DNA of 64,000 nucleotides, taken from contig NZ_JAUXOY010000027.1 in NCBI RefSeq assembly GCF_030684185.1, positions 229,012 through 293,011 on the forward strand, in the 5' to 3' direction. Of this stretch, positions 35,937 through 45,466 are shown piece after piece. Position 1 is the stretch's first letter. Each line of letters begins with the position of its first letter. Position numbers and translations under genes: made by a program. The notes beneath the pieces were generated by a model. That model saw only the letters and a list, made by a program, of their open reading frames with translations. It was not told where the DNA came from and did not search any database. The DNA comes from Methylotenera sp. Its GTDB lineage: Bacteria > Pseudomonadota > Gammaproteobacteria > Burkholderiales > Methylophilaceae.

Positions 35937-37829
35937 ATGCACATACAACTATTACCAGACCAACTGATTAGCCAAATCGCTGCGGGCGAGGTGGTGGAAC
36001 GCCCAGCTTCTGCCTTGAAGGAGTTGCTGGAAAATAGCCTGGATGCTGGCAGCACTGATATTCAGGTGTCACTGGTGCAAGGCGGTGTTAAGCAATTGCG
36101 CGTGGCGGATAACGGTGCAGGCATTGCACAAGATGATTTGGCGATGGCGCTTACACGACATGCTACCAGCAAAATTGCCTCGTTAGAGGATTTAGAAGCA
36201 GTCGCCAGCTTGGGTTTTCGCGGTGAGGCATTAGCGAGTATCGCATCAGTATCACGCACGCAGATTAGCAGTCGTTATGCTCAGGCCAAACATGCTTGGA
36301 GCATAGCTTCGGAAGGCGGTGAAATAACACCTCTTGAGCCTGCTGCACTTGATGCTGGCACCATCATTGAAGTAAACGATTTGTATTTTAACACGCCAGC
36401 GCGGCGCAAGTTTTTAAAGACTGAGGGCACCGAGTTTGGTCATTGTGAAGCAGCTTTTGAACGCGTAGCGCTCTCGCGTCCAGATGTGGCCTTTATGCTG
36501 CAACATAATGGCAGAGCACTTAGCCGCTACGCCATTAGCACACCAGAAAAACGTTTTGGCGAGGTATTAGGATCAGAATTTTCCTCAGAAACGATTAGTG
36601 TGGATGAATCCGCAGCTGGTTTACGGTTATGGGGTGTGGCTGCTAAGCCGACATTTAATCGCAATAAAAGTGACACGCAATATGTCTATGTGAACGGCCG
36701 CTTTGTGCGAGATAAGCTTATTTCTCACGCTATTCGCCAAGCCTATCAAGATGTTCTGCATCATGACCGTCATCCGGCGTATGTACTTTTTATAGAGCTA
36801 GATCCAACTTTGGTGGATGTGAATGTGCATCCAAGTAAAACCGAGGTTAGGTTTAGGGATGGGCAAGCCATTCATCGCTTTATTTTTCATTCTCTGCATA
36901 AAGCACTCGCTACGCCAACGGGTATTTCGAGCGGAGCAACAGCGAATCAGGCTGCGTTTAATCCGTTTGGTAGCGCAAACCTCGTTCGCCCTGAGTCCAT
37001 CGACAAGCTCAGGACAGGCCTTGTCGAAGGGTATCCGACATACCAGTCACAAATCAATTTAAGTGCTAATGAGCCAAATAGTTTTTATCAGACTTTATTT
37101 GGCGGTCACAAAAATAGCGCGCAAAACTATTCAAACAGCCAGTCAATCAACACTGCCTTGCAGACCAATAGGGACGAATCTGCTGGCGATGCCAGTTTTG
37201 CACAGAGTTTTAGTGAAAATCATGCTGAAAATGACTTTCCGCTTGGGTTTGCTGTAGCACAAATTCACGGTGTTTATGTGTTGGCGCAAAACGTGCAAGG
37301 TTTGGTGGTAGTGGATATGCACGCCGCACATGAACGTATAATGTACGAGCAATTGAAAAATGCGCTAGACACAAAAACGGTAGCCATGCAGCCATTGCTA
37401 TTACCAGTTAGTTTCAATGCAGACAGATTAGAAGTTGCCACGGTTCAAGAGGAACTTAGTAGCGGGCAGGGTAGCTTGCAACAACTAGGGTTTGATATTG
37501 CTATTCTGTCGCCTACCACACTTGCAGTGCGCGCAGTACCTAGCATGCTGCAAGATGTAGATGCCGTAACACTTGCACGAGATGTGCTGCGTGATTTACG
37601 TGAATTTGGCGCGAGCCGAGCACTTACAGAACGCAGAAATGAATTGCTTGGTACTATGGCTTGCCATGCTGCCGTGCGCGCCAATCGAAGTCTCACTATT
37701 CCTGAAATGAATGCTTTACTGCGCGATATGGAGGCCACTGAACGTTCTGGACAATGCAATCATGGTCGCCCAACATGGTTTCAGGTAAGTATGAGTGACT
37801 TGGATAAAATGTTTATGCGGGGCAAATAA
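35937..37829 (+). CDS. mutL: DNA mismatch repair protein MutL
   Basis: A 630-residue GHKL ATPase coordinating mismatch repair. N-terminal motifs are LKELLENSLDAG, DNGAGI and GFRGEALASI. The linker is about 335-440, then the C-terminal dimerisation domain follows. The C-terminal domain has DMHAAHERIMYE, close to the DQHA-x2-E-x4-E endonuclease motif (Met for Gln), and CNHGRP, so it may be a nicking MutL. The start ATG 35937 begins at the conserved MHIQLLPDQLI; an upstream ATG 35901 adds 12 unconserved residues. Residues about 350-366 are encoded by a REP-like repeat. The methyltransferase gene follows after one base. Confidence 0.96.
   Translation: MHIQLLPDQLISQIAAGEVVERPASALKELLENSLDAGSTDIQVSLVQGGVKQLRVADNGAGIAQDDLAMALTRHATSKIASLEDLEAVASLGFRGEALASIASVSRTQISSRYAQAKHAWSIASEGGEITPLEPAALDAGTIIEVNDLYFNTPARRKFLKTEGTEFGHCEAAFERVALSRPDVAFMLQHNGRALSRYAISTPEKRFGEVLGSEFSSETISVDESAAGLRLWGVAAKPTFNRNKSDTQYVYVNGRFVRDKLISHAIRQAYQDVLHHDRHPAYVLFIELDPTLVDVNVHPSKTEVRFRDGQAIHRFIFHSLHKALATPTGISSGATANQAAFNPFGSANLVRPESIDKLRTGLVEGYPTYQSQINLSANEPNSFYQTLFGGHKNSAQNYSNSQSINTALQTNRDESAGDASFAQSFSENHAENDFPLGFAVAQIHGVYVLAQNVQGLVVVDMHAAHERIMYEQLKNALDTKTVAMQPLLLPVSFNADRLEVATVQEELSSGQGSLQQLGFDIAILSPTTLAVRAVPSMLQDVDAVTLARDVLRDLREFGASRALTERRNELLGTMACHAAVRANRSLTIPEMNALLRDMEATERSGQCNHGRPTWFQVSMSDLDKMFMRGK
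36985..37031. repeat. REP-like palindromic element inside the mutL coding region
   Basis: The stretch contains CCTGAG/CTCAGG and CGACAAG/CTTGTCG inverted arms and ends TTGTCGAAGGG, the same type as the hairpin at 45416-45466 (shared TGTCGAAGGGTAT). It is in frame and falls in the predicted disordered linker of MutL, where an insertion would be tolerated. Confidence 0.75.
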
Positions 37830-37830
37830 C

Positions 37831-38469
37831 ATGGCAGACCAAAATGCGATAGAACCAAAAATGCACTGGAATCAAGTGTATGCAACAAAAGCCGTTGATA
37901 CAGTGAGTTGGTTTCAGCCGCATGCAGAAGATTCGTTGCGTTTTCTGCAAAAAACTGGTGTCAATCAATTGGCAGCAATTATTGATGTGGGCGGTGGCGC
38001 TTCAACATTGGTTGATGATTTATTGTTAAGCGGACACAGCAATGTATCTGTATTAGATATTTCAGAAAAAGCATTATTAGCCACTAAAAATCGCTTAGAA
38101 TCACGCGCCAATCAAGTGAATTGGCTGATGGCTGATATTACAAAAGCCACATTACCCGCGCACAGTGTCGATGTGTGGCACGACCGCGCAGTGTTTCACT
38201 TTTTAACCTCGGCGGACGATAGGCAAGCCTATATTCAAAATATGCTGCATGCGGTTAAACCTAATGGTCATGTTATTATCGCCACATTTGCCGAGGATGG
38301 TCCGATGAAGTGTAGCGGCTTAGATACGGTGGGCTACAGCGCCAATAGCTTGCATGAAGCGTTGGGTGAATCATTTACACTGATTGCGCATGAAGAAGTG
38401 CAGCATCACACGCCAGGTGGTAATGTGCAGCAATTTAACTATTGCTATTTTCGCGTGCTAAGTCAGTAA
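37831..38469 (+). CDS. Class I SAM-dependent methyltransferase
   Basis: A 212-residue methyltransferase. The SAM motif I is IIDVGGGAST, followed by SVLDIS (motif II acidic loop) and VWHDRAVFHFL. Such proteins methylate small molecules or proteins; the substrate is unknown. The start ATG 37831 is one base after the mutL stop; an earlier in-frame start at 37795 would overlap mutL. No operon partner downstream on this strand. Confidence 0.85.
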   Translation: MADQNAIEPKMHWNQVYATKAVDTVSWFQPHAEDSLRFLQKTGVNQLAAIIDVGGGASTLVDDLLLSGHSNVSVLDISEKALLATKNRLESRANQVNWLMADITKATLPAHSVDVWHDRAVFHFLTSADDRQAYIQNMLHAVKPNGHVIIATFAEDGPMKCSGLDTVGYSANSLHEALGESFTLIAHEEVQHHTPGGNVQQFNYCYFRVLSQ

Positions 38470-38594
38470 TTCAATTTGTGTGATTGATGGTAAGTTGAGT
38501 CAATATCGGTATGCGGAATGTAACAATGATAGTTTTACCTCTGGCTGTTTATTGATGCAGAGTCATATTGAATGACACACCTAAAGTTCCATTA

Positions 38595-40307
38595 TTATGT
38601 ATGAGATGCGCAATTGGCTTGCAATTTAGTTTTCAGCCACCTCCAAACAATGCTGTCTGGTACCTCTACACCATCCAAAATGTAGGCTAATGTTTTTACA
38701 TGATCAAGCAATATGGGTAATGTGGCTTTTGCGGCAGGGCGACCACAGAACAGTATACGGTCGCCGATTGCAAGCGTGGTAAAGGTGTCTGGTACGAGTA
38801 TAGGCATGTTGTCACGCAATAGCATGAGTGGGACTAAATCCAGCTGTTGTTCGCGGTCTGTCGGGTCTTGTGTGAGATTGTAGAGTGATACGGGATGCCC
38901 TTTGCTTAAAAACGCTGCCACTGCAGGCGCGCCTTGTTGGTCAATGGTAACCGCCCAAGTTTCGGGTACTAGTTCGCCCACTTTGCCAACCAGTTTACTG
39001 ATGAGTTGGTTTGACCATGAATTACTTTGATTTCGCGCAAGTGCAAGAAATTGCGCCAGCATAGGTGAAATCATATGCGCTAAACATTCATGCGCGATAA
39101 TGTCTGTAGGCTGCATGGTGATGTCAGCATTGAACTGTTTGAATAATGTATCGTTGTGCCGTTTATTTTTACGTATCACCACGAAAAGTTTTGGATTAAG
39201 TTCATAAGCGGTCATTACAATTGATAAATTGTTAATGTCATTGTCTGTGCCAGCCACAATGCCCACGGCGCTTTCTATGCCAGCTTCAATCAGTGTTTTA
39301 GCTTCAGTGCCGCTGCCAAGAATATATTGTTCGCAACCCGTTAATTGCGGCATGGCTTCCACAATCGTTGCGCTGATATGCTCTCGCTCCAGGTTTTTTA
39401 TAACAGACTTTCCAAAGCGACCATAACCGCACACGACCCACTGCCCTCTAGGTGGCGTTTCAGGTGGCGGAATCGTATCACCAGGAATGTCTGTGAGCCA
39501 TTCATGCAGAATATAGGTTCCAATCGCATGCACACGTATCGCTAATTGATCGCCAAATAAAGTGTAAGGATTAATGATATGGTCTGTGCCAAAAGAGGCC
39601 ATATTAGCGGCAATGTCGTCGCGTTCAGCGCGTGCCAGCACTGGTAAATCAGGATTCATCAATTTGACGGCTACTGCTACGGCCAGATTAACTTCATCGT
39701 TGTCGGTTAGCGTGACTACACCACTACATAAAGGGTGATGAACACCCGCTCGGATGAGATTTTCTGGTAGCTTTGCATCTGCGCAAATATAGGGAATGAC
39801 GCTTCTCGTGTCGCTTAGCTCTAATTCAGTTAAGCGTTCTTGTTGTGGTTCAATCACCACAACGCGCATACCTTTTTCATCCAGGGCTTTTGCTAATACA
39901 CTTGCTGATTCCCCATAACTACATAAAATATAAAAAGGCTCTTGTAGTTGCCGCACACTGCGGGCAAAACGCTCGGTGGACATTGCCAGGCGCAGGCTTG
40001 GATCTTGTAATAAAGTGATGATTTTACCGATAGCGTAAAACCATGGAATGACCGTTAAATATATCGAAAAAGTCATCCACATTCGCTGCGCCTGGCTAAA
40101 TGGGTAGGGTACTTCACCAAAACCAATGGTGGTAGCAGTATAGCTGATGACGTATAACGCTTGAAATACACTCATGTGCCATGGATGACCTTTGTCGTCA
40201 GTGCCTGGCATGAGCGTGAGACCAATAATTGCAATCCCAAAGCTTACGATAATAAAAATCAGGGGTCGCCGTAAACGACGTAATATCAGAAAAAGAATGC
40301 TATCCAT
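38595..40307 (-). CDS. TrkA-type potassium channel protein with two RCK domains
   Basis: A 570-residue protein. The N-terminus has hydrophobic segments (about 12-31 and 73-95) around a pore-like loop with filter-like sequence TATTIGFGE. Two Rossmann TrkA-N/RCK domains follow (about 122-245, FYILCSYGESASVLAK; about 285-400, WVVCGYGRFGKSV), then a C-terminal TrkA-C-like part. Probably a ligand-gated potassium or related cation channel. It is 41 bases after a small membrane protein gene (DUF6394 type), probably in the same unit. Confidence 0.87.
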   Translation of the reverse strand: MDSILFLILRRLRRPLIFIIVSFGIAIIGLTLMPGTDDKGHPWHMSVFQALYVISYTATTIGFGEVPYPFSQAQRMWMTFSIYLTVIPWFYAIGKIITLLQDPSLRLAMSTERFARSVRQLQEPFYILCSYGESASVLAKALDEKGMRVVVIEPQQERLTELELSDTRSVIPYICADAKLPENLIRAGVHHPLCSGVVTLTDNDEVNLAVAVAVKLMNPDLPVLARAERDDIAANMASFGTDHIINPYTLFGDQLAIRVHAIGTYILHEWLTDIPGDTIPPPETPPRGQWVVCGYGRFGKSVIKNLEREHISATIVEAMPQLTGCEQYILGSGTEAKTLIEAGIESAVGIVAGTDNDINNLSIVMTAYELNPKLFVVIRKNKRHNDTLFKQFNADITMQPTDIIAHECLAHMISPMLAQFLALARNQSNSWSNQLISKLVGKVGELVPETWAVTIDQQGAPAVAAFLSKGHPVSLYNLTQDPTDREQQLDLVPLMLLRDNMPILVPDTFTTLAIGDRILFCGRPAAKATLPILLDHVKTLAYILDGVEVPDSIVWRWLKTKLQANCASHT

Positions 40308-40348
40308 GTCGGAGTGATTACCGTAGTAGCGTTAGAGTAATTTAACGG

Positions 40349-40723
40349 TTAACGTCGTTGACTAATGGTTTCAGCAATAAGCAGAATAACCGAAATAAAG
40401 TTTGCCATCAGTGCGCCACCAGAAAGAGAAACGATATAGACCGTTAGGCTGGCTTCGTCCATCTTTCCATCAAGCGCCGCCCATAAAATCGCGGCTGTAA
40501 TGAGTTGTAAGTCAGCTGCCAGACTAGTTGATAGCAAAATTGCACCAACATGCGTACGGTCGCCAAATTTAAGTACTGTGGCAATCAGGCTGACAACTAT
40601 GGCGGCATAAAGCTCATAAACATGGTGATGGCTGGGGTTGTCTATATCCCCGATAAAAAAACCAAAATTCAGCGTCATCGCCAATACGATAAAAAATCCA
40701 AAAACTACTTTTTCTAAATTCAT
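40349..40723 (-). CDS. Small membrane protein, DUF6394-like
   Basis: A 124-residue protein with four predicted hydrophobic segments (about 5-25, 40-56, 60-82 and 95-118) and a DIDNPSHHHVYELYAA motif in between. I believe it belongs to the DUF6394 family, found beside TrkA-type channel genes, but this is recalled, not searched. Probably a partner or modulator of the channel encoded 41 bases downstream. Confidence 0.75.
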   Translation of the reverse strand: MNLEKVVFGFFIVLAMTLNFGFFIGDIDNPSHHHVYELYAAIVVSLIATVLKFGDRTHVGAILLSTSLAADLQLITAAILWAALDGKMDEASLTVYIVSLSGGALMANFISVILLIAETISQRR

Positions 40724-41047
40724 GAGTTAAGTCCGCTACATAGAGTGTTTAATGAATAATGGATGCCTCTATAAATACAACTTTCGTTATTATACGGCGT
40801 TGCTCACAAAAAATAACTTCTTATATATCAACTGTATACCGCGTCGTTATTTTTTGTTCGCGCCTTGTCTAATTTATCGCACCAATCTTGTCGCTTTAGC
40901 GGCTTAGATTGGTGGTGATGACCTTTACGGTTGGAAACTTATATTTATAGAGAGACCCTAACATAATAGTTGCTTAAGAACAGGTATTATACAAGCCTTA
41001 AGTTTTACTTCACCTATACGTACTAGGTTTATTGATAAATAAGTCAG
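40724..41047. promoter_or_regulatory. Gene-free region upstream of miaA with strong hairpins
   Basis: 324 bases. A 12-bp perfect inverted repeat (ACAAAAAATAAC at 40806-40817 with 40846-40857) is followed by a compact hairpin at 40881-40913: ACCAATCT pairs with AGATTGGT, with an inner CGCT/AGCG stem. Neither is placed as an ordinary terminator of a neighbouring gene. They could be part of the miaA leader or a small RNA. No open frame of interest. Confidence 0.45.
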
Positions 41048-41995
41048 ATGAATTTAACAACCTTACCCCCAGCCATATTCTTAATGGGCCCAACTGCCAG
41101 CGGTAAAACTGGCGCGGCGGTTGAGCTTATTTCAAAATTGCCTGTTGAAATCATCAGCGTTGATTCTGCTTTGGTGTTTAACGACATGAACATTGGCACG
41201 GCCAAACCTGATGCAGAAACATTGGCTAAAGCGCCGCATCATTTGATTGATATTATTGAGCCTACTAGCGCATATTCTGCGGCGAACTTTAGAAGTGATG
41301 CTTTGCGGTTGATGGCTAACATTACAGCACGCGGAAAAATTCCGTTATTAGTGGGCGGTACGATGCTGTACTTTAAAGCTTTGCAAGAGGGTTTAAGTGG
41401 TTTGCCTGAGGCAAATCCAGCTATAAGAGCTAGGCTTGATGCGCGCGCTGCATTGATTGGTTGGCCAGCTATGCATGAAAAACTGGCACTGATAGACCCA
41501 ATCACCGCCACGCGACTAGAGTCTAACGATACGCAACGTATTCAACGTGCTTTAGAAGTATTTGAAATTACGGGCGAGGCGATGTCTGCCCTTTATGCCA
41601 AACAAACGGCTGAGGTTTTACCGTACAATTTACTTAAAATTGCCTTAGTACCAAGCGACCGCAAAGTGCTGCATGAGCGCATCGCGCTTAGATTCAACCA
41701 AATGTTGGCTGCTGGTTTTGTGGATGAAGTCAGGACGTTGATTGCGAAATACCCGACACTAACGCCAGAATCTACTTCGATGCGATGTGTCGGCTATCGG
41801 CAGGCTTTAGAGTATTTAAAAGGTGATTATGATGTGGCTGAATTCCGCGATAGAGGCATTTTTGCCACGCGGCAGTTGGCAAAACGTCAGCTGACATGGT
41901 TACGCGGTATGGATGATATTGTGCAGTTGGATTGCTTAGATGTAAACCTGAATGAATTTGTATTTAATAAAATAAATCAATACATTAACATTTAA
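41048..41995 (+). CDS. miaA: tRNA dimethylallyltransferase
   Basis: A 315-residue enzyme that adds the isopentenyl group to A37 of UNN-decoding tRNAs. Walker A is [39 protein letters not shown], the [11 protein letters not shown] region and [13 protein letters not shown] are all present. Length is typical. No hfq follows, unlike in enterobacteria. It converges on dapC through an AT-rich hairpin. Confidence 0.96.
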   Translation: MNLTTLPPAIFLMGPTASGKTGAAVELISKLPVEIISVDSALVFNDMNIGTAKPDAETLAKAPHHLIDIIEPTSAYSAANFRSDALRLMANITARGKIPLLVGGTMLYFKALQEGLSGLPEANPAIRARLDARAALIGWPAMHEKLALIDPITATRLESNDTQRIQRALEVFEITGEAMSALYAKQTAEVLPYNLLKIALVPSDRKVLHERIALRFNQMLAAGFVDEVRTLIAKYPTLTPESTSMRCVGYRQALEYLKGDYDVAEFRDRGIFATRQLAKRQLTWLRGMDDIVQLDCLDVNLNEFVFNKINQYINI

Positions 41996-42008
41996 TATTA
42001 ATGTATTG
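41978..42008. terminator. AT-rich hairpin between convergent miaA and dapC
   Basis: CAATACATTAA (41978-41988) pairs exactly with TTAATGTATTG (41998-42008); the miaA stop codon is in the loop. No long T-run follows, so termination in either direction is only plausible. Confidence 0.4.
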
Positions 42009-42014
42009 GATTAA

Positions 42015-43220
42015 TTATAAATCACACATTTTTTGAATACGATTAGCGGCTTCAACACATTCATTTAAGTTTGCTACTAAAGCTAAACGCACAAAATTTT
42101 GCCCTGGATTTATGCCGTGCGCCTCACGCGCCAAATAGCTGCCTGGCAACACCGTGACGTTAAACTCGCGATACAATCTTAGTGCAAACTCGGTGTCTGA
42201 TAAGTTACGGCCATTTGCTTGATTTATTTTGGCCCACAAATAAAACGCAGCATCTGGCATTTCAACCGCTAAAGCGCCTTTTAAAAGCGGGGTAACTGTT
42301 TTAAATTTTTCTGCATAAAGTCTGCGGTTTTCAATCACGTGGGCTTCGTCATTCCAGGCAGTCATGCTGGCGGCCTGCACCGCAGGGTTCATAGCGCAAC
42401 CATGATAAGTGCGGTAGAGCGCAAACTTCTCAATAATTCTTACATCGCCAGCCACAAAACCTGAGCGCATACCTGGTACGTTTGAACGTTTAGACAGCGA
42501 GCTGAAAATAATGAGATTATTGTAATCTCTACCAAGTTTGTGAGCTGCTTGAAGTGCGCCTAGCGGAGGTGTTGCTTCATCAAAATAAATCTCGGAATAG
42601 CACTCATCTGCAGCGATGATAAAGCCGTATTTGTCAGATAATTCAAAAATGGTTTTCCATTGATCCAGGCTCATTACTTTGCCTGATGGGTTGCCAGGAC
42701 TGCATATATACACAAGTTGAGTACGATTAAGAACATCAACAGGTACACTTTCAAAATCCATTGCATGTTGATTCTCGGGTAATGTATTTAAAAAATAAGG
42801 TTCTGCGCCTGCCAAAAATGCGGCACCCTCGTAAATTTGATAGAAGGGATTAGGTGAAATGACAATTGGTTTAGTCTTTGAACTGTCAATGACGACTTGC
42901 GCAAATGCAAAAAGTGCTTCGCGGCTACCTGTGACTGGTAAAATAGACGTATCAGGATTCGGTGCTGGAATACCGTAGCGGCGTGAAATCCAATTGGATA
43001 TCGCTGTGCGTAGTTCAATTGAACCTATAGTCGTAGGATAGCTAGCTAAGCCTGATAAGTTATTCACCAGCGCGTCTTTAATGAGATGTGGTGTGGCATG
43101 CTTAGGCTCACCAATTGAAAGATTAATCGCAGAATAGTTAACGTTCGGCGTTGTTCCTTTAAATAAATCGCGTAGGCGTTGAAAAGGATAGGGTTGCAGT
43201 AGGTTAAGGTTTGGATTCAT
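42015..43220 (-). CDS. dapC: Succinyldiaminopimelate transaminase
   Basis: A 401-residue fold-type I PLP aminotransferase. The opening MNPNLNLLQPYPFQRLRDL and SIGEPKHATP are typical of the DapC type in beta-proteobacteria. The PLP-lysine region is FSSLSKRSNVPGMRSGFVAG, and SPGNPSGKV is the substrate-side loop. It makes LL-diaminopimelate precursors for lysine and peptidoglycan. Start at ATG 43220; the earlier in-frame start at 43244 has no support. Other aminotransferase specificities cannot be excluded from sequence alone. Confidence 0.88.
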   Translation of the reverse strand: MNPNLNLLQPYPFQRLRDLFKGTTPNVNYSAINLSIGEPKHATPHLIKDALVNNLSGLASYPTTIGSIELRTAISNWISRRYGIPAPNPDTSILPVTGSREALFAFAQVVIDSSKTKPIVISPNPFYQIYEGAAFLAGAEPYFLNTLPENQHAMDFESVPVDVLNRTQLVYICSPGNPSGKVMSLDQWKTIFELSDKYGFIIAADECYSEIYFDEATPPLGALQAAHKLGRDYNNLIIFSSLSKRSNVPGMRSGFVAGDVRIIEKFALYRTYHGCAMNPAVQAASMTAWNDEAHVIENRRLYAEKFKTVTPLLKGALAVEMPDAAFYLWAKINQANGRNLSDTEFALRLYREFNVTVLPGSYLAREAHGINPGQNFVRLALVANLNECVEAANRIQKMCDL

Positions 43221-43327
43221 AGCCAGTATTGTAATATAGCGCACGCACTAACCAAAATTTAGAGCCAAATTTTTTTGAAGTAACTATTAAACTAGCAACT
43301 ATCGAGCTAAAGAATAAAAATGACAAT

Positions 43328-44230
43328 ATGAATAACGCCAATCAACCACAACATCATGCATCAGGCCATTACCTTGTCGTGTTTGGATTACTGTTTGGTG
43401 CGCTATGCTGGGGCATTATTTGGTATCCGTACCGTATCATGGCAGAGGCTGGCGTTTCCGGTGCGGTGTCAAGTTTTTACACATATTGCATTGCAACAGT
43501 TATTGCAGGGATTTATTTCGCTAAATATTGGCGCGGTATTTTTAATCTGCCGTTTAGTATTATCTGGCTAGGCATTGTTGCAGGCTGGACGAATCTGGCT
43601 TACGTGCTGGCTGTGATTGATGGCGAAGTCATGCGTGTGATGCTGTTATTCTATTTATCACCACTTTGGACGCTGATACTGGCGCACTTTTGGCTTAAGG
43701 AAAAGACGCAACTGGTCGGTTATATTGCCATTGCCGTTTCGCTTATTGGTGCATTTATCATGTTATATGATCCACAGGTGAGCAGCTTGCCATTACCTAA
43801 AAACACGGCAGAGTGGCTGGCTTTGTCATCTGGCATGGGCTTTTCGATTACCAACGTAATTACACGGCAATCCACCCATTTAAGTATTCGGGCTAAATCT
43901 TTTGCGGTCTGGCTGGGTGTGTTGGCGGTATCACTGGTGTTTATAATATTTTCAAATAATGCTATTTCAGCACCAAGTGTATTCAGTTTATCTAACTGGC
44001 TGGTCATGATTTTAATTGCCATATTGTTAATGGCGGCGACGTTGTTAGTGCAATACGGTGTCACAAGAATGCCTGCGACACGTGCTTCAGTGCTGTTTTT
44101 GTTTGAGTTGGTGGTTGCCGCAATCGCATCCTATTATTTAGCGCATGAAACGATGGCAATTAATGAATGGATAGGCGGCAGTTTGATTATAGCTGCCGCA
44201 ATATTTGCGGCATTTAACCATGGTGATTAA
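43328..44230 (+). CDS. EamA/DMT family transporter
   Basis: A 300-residue protein with about ten hydrophobic segments in two repeats, the drug/metabolite transporter layout. The first repeat ends with YLSPLWTLILAHFWLKEK; the second with FLFELVVAAIASYYLAHE, both typical EamA half-ends. The substrate is unknown; export of metabolites or amino acids is common in the family. No operon partner is obvious. Confidence 0.85.
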   Translation: MNNANQPQHHASGHYLVVFGLLFGALCWGIIWYPYRIMAEAGVSGAVSSFYTYCIATVIAGIYFAKYWRGIFNLPFSIIWLGIVAGWTNLAYVLAVIDGEVMRVMLLFYLSPLWTLILAHFWLKEKTQLVGYIAIAVSLIGAFIMLYDPQVSSLPLPKNTAEWLALSSGMGFSITNVITRQSTHLSIRAKSFAVWLGVLAVSLVFIIFSNNAISAPSVFSLSNWLVMILIAILLMAATLLVQYGVTRMPATRASVLFLFELVVAAIASYYLAHETMAINEWIGGSLIIAAAIFAAFNHGD

Positions 44231-44241
44231 ATCCATACAGA

Positions 44242-45339
44242 TTAACTGCCGAAACTACTGTTACGTGCACCTTCAGCAGCAAAACGCATTTTAAGTGATA
44301 AGTCATTGCGTGAGTCAGCATTTGCAAGCGCATTTTCGTCATCAATTTTACCATTGCTGAATAATCTGAATAATGATTGGTCGAATGTGTTCATGCCAAT
44401 ATCATTGCTATCAGCCATAATGTCTTTCATATCGCCCATTTTTTGTTTTTGAATCAGTTCGGCGATGTAAGGTGTGTTAATCATGACTTCAGTTGCAGCA
44501 ACACGTTTGCTTTGCGTGCCCGGAATAAGTCGCTGAGAAACAATCGCTACTAAGTTCATTGATAAACCCAGCAGTAAACCCGCTCTGGCATCTTCTGGGA
44601 AGAAGGAAATAATGCGTTCAAGCGCTTGGTTAGCATTGCTGGCGTGCAGGGTGGCAAGGCATAAATGACCTGTTTCTGCGTAAGCCATGGCGTTTTTCAT
44701 GCCATCCATATCACGCACTTCACCGATTAAAATTACGTCAGGTGCCTGGCGCATGGCGTTTTTAAGACCGTTTTCAAATGATAGTGTGTCAATTCCCACC
44801 TCACGTTGATCAACGATTGATTTTTTATGCGGATGGATAAATTCAATGGGGTCTTCAAGCGTGAGAATATGCCCGTTACTTGTTGTATTGCGGTGATCAA
44901 TCATAGAGGCAAGGGTGGTGGTTTTTCCTGAGCCGGTAGCGCCAACCACTAAGATCAGGCCACGTTTACGTAATATTAAATCTTTCAACACAGCAGGTAA
45001 GCCAAGTGAATCAATTGAAGGGATATCCGTTTTGATATGCCGAATAACCATGCCAACTTCGCCGCGTTGTCTAAAAACGTTGACACGGAAGCGTCCGACA
45101 TCTTTTTTACTAATAGCGAAATTGCACTCTAAAATAGATTCAAACTCCATGATTTGATCTGGACTCATGAGCGAATAAGCAATTTCCTTAATCATGCCAG
45201 GCGTCATGACTTGAGCATTGATAGGCAATGTGTCACCTTCAATCTCAATGTGAATAGATGCGCCAGTACTAAAGAAAAGGTCCGAACCACCTTTATCCAG
45301 CATGAATTTCAAGATGGGGCTGATGTCGATTGCTGCCAT
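44242..45339 (-). CDS. pilU: Type IV pilus retraction ATPase PilU
   Basis: A 365-residue PilT/PilU family ATPase. Walker A is GATGSGKTTT (about 129-138); the Asp box is ILTLEDPIEFIHPHKK and the Walker B is VILIGEVRD, with the His box in HLCLATLHASNA. The N-terminal SDLFFSTGASIHIEIEG and the C-terminal tail favour PilU over PilT. No pilT lies next to it in the window. It powers pilus retraction together with PilT. Confidence 0.92.
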   Translation of the reverse strand: MAAIDISPILKFMLDKGGSDLFFSTGASIHIEIEGDTLPINAQVMTPGMIKEIAYSLMSPDQIMEFESILECNFAISKKDVGRFRVNVFRQRGEVGMVIRHIKTDIPSIDSLGLPAVLKDLILRKRGLILVVGATGSGKTTTLASMIDHRNTTSNGHILTLEDPIEFIHPHKKSIVDQREVGIDTLSFENGLKNAMRQAPDVILIGEVRDMDGMKNAMAYAETGHLCLATLHASNANQALERIISFFPEDARAGLLLGLSMNLVAIVSQRLIPGTQSKRVAATEVMINTPYIAELIQKQKMGDMKDIMADSNDIGMNTFDQSLFRLFSNGKIDDENALANADSRNDLSLKMRFAAEGARNSSFGS

Positions 45340-45415
45340 GATTTATTCCTATATTTCTTTTAAAAATCTTAGTAAAAAACTATCTGTGTGACTTTATCAT
45401 AAAAGTATTCACTAT

Positions 45416-45466
45416 GCTCCCTGAGCCTGTCGAAGGGTATGCGACCCTACGACAGGCTCAGGGAGC
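45416..45466. repeat. REP-like palindrome at the 3' end of the O-GlcNAc-transferase-like gene
   Basis: A perfect 17-bp inverted repeat: 45416-45432 (GCTCCCTGAGCCTGTCG) and 45450-45466. Inside the spacer a second stem forms (AGGGT 45434-45438 with ACCCT 45444-45448). The right arm overlaps the last two codons and stop of the leftward gene. Same element family as the copy in mutL. Confidence 0.85.
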
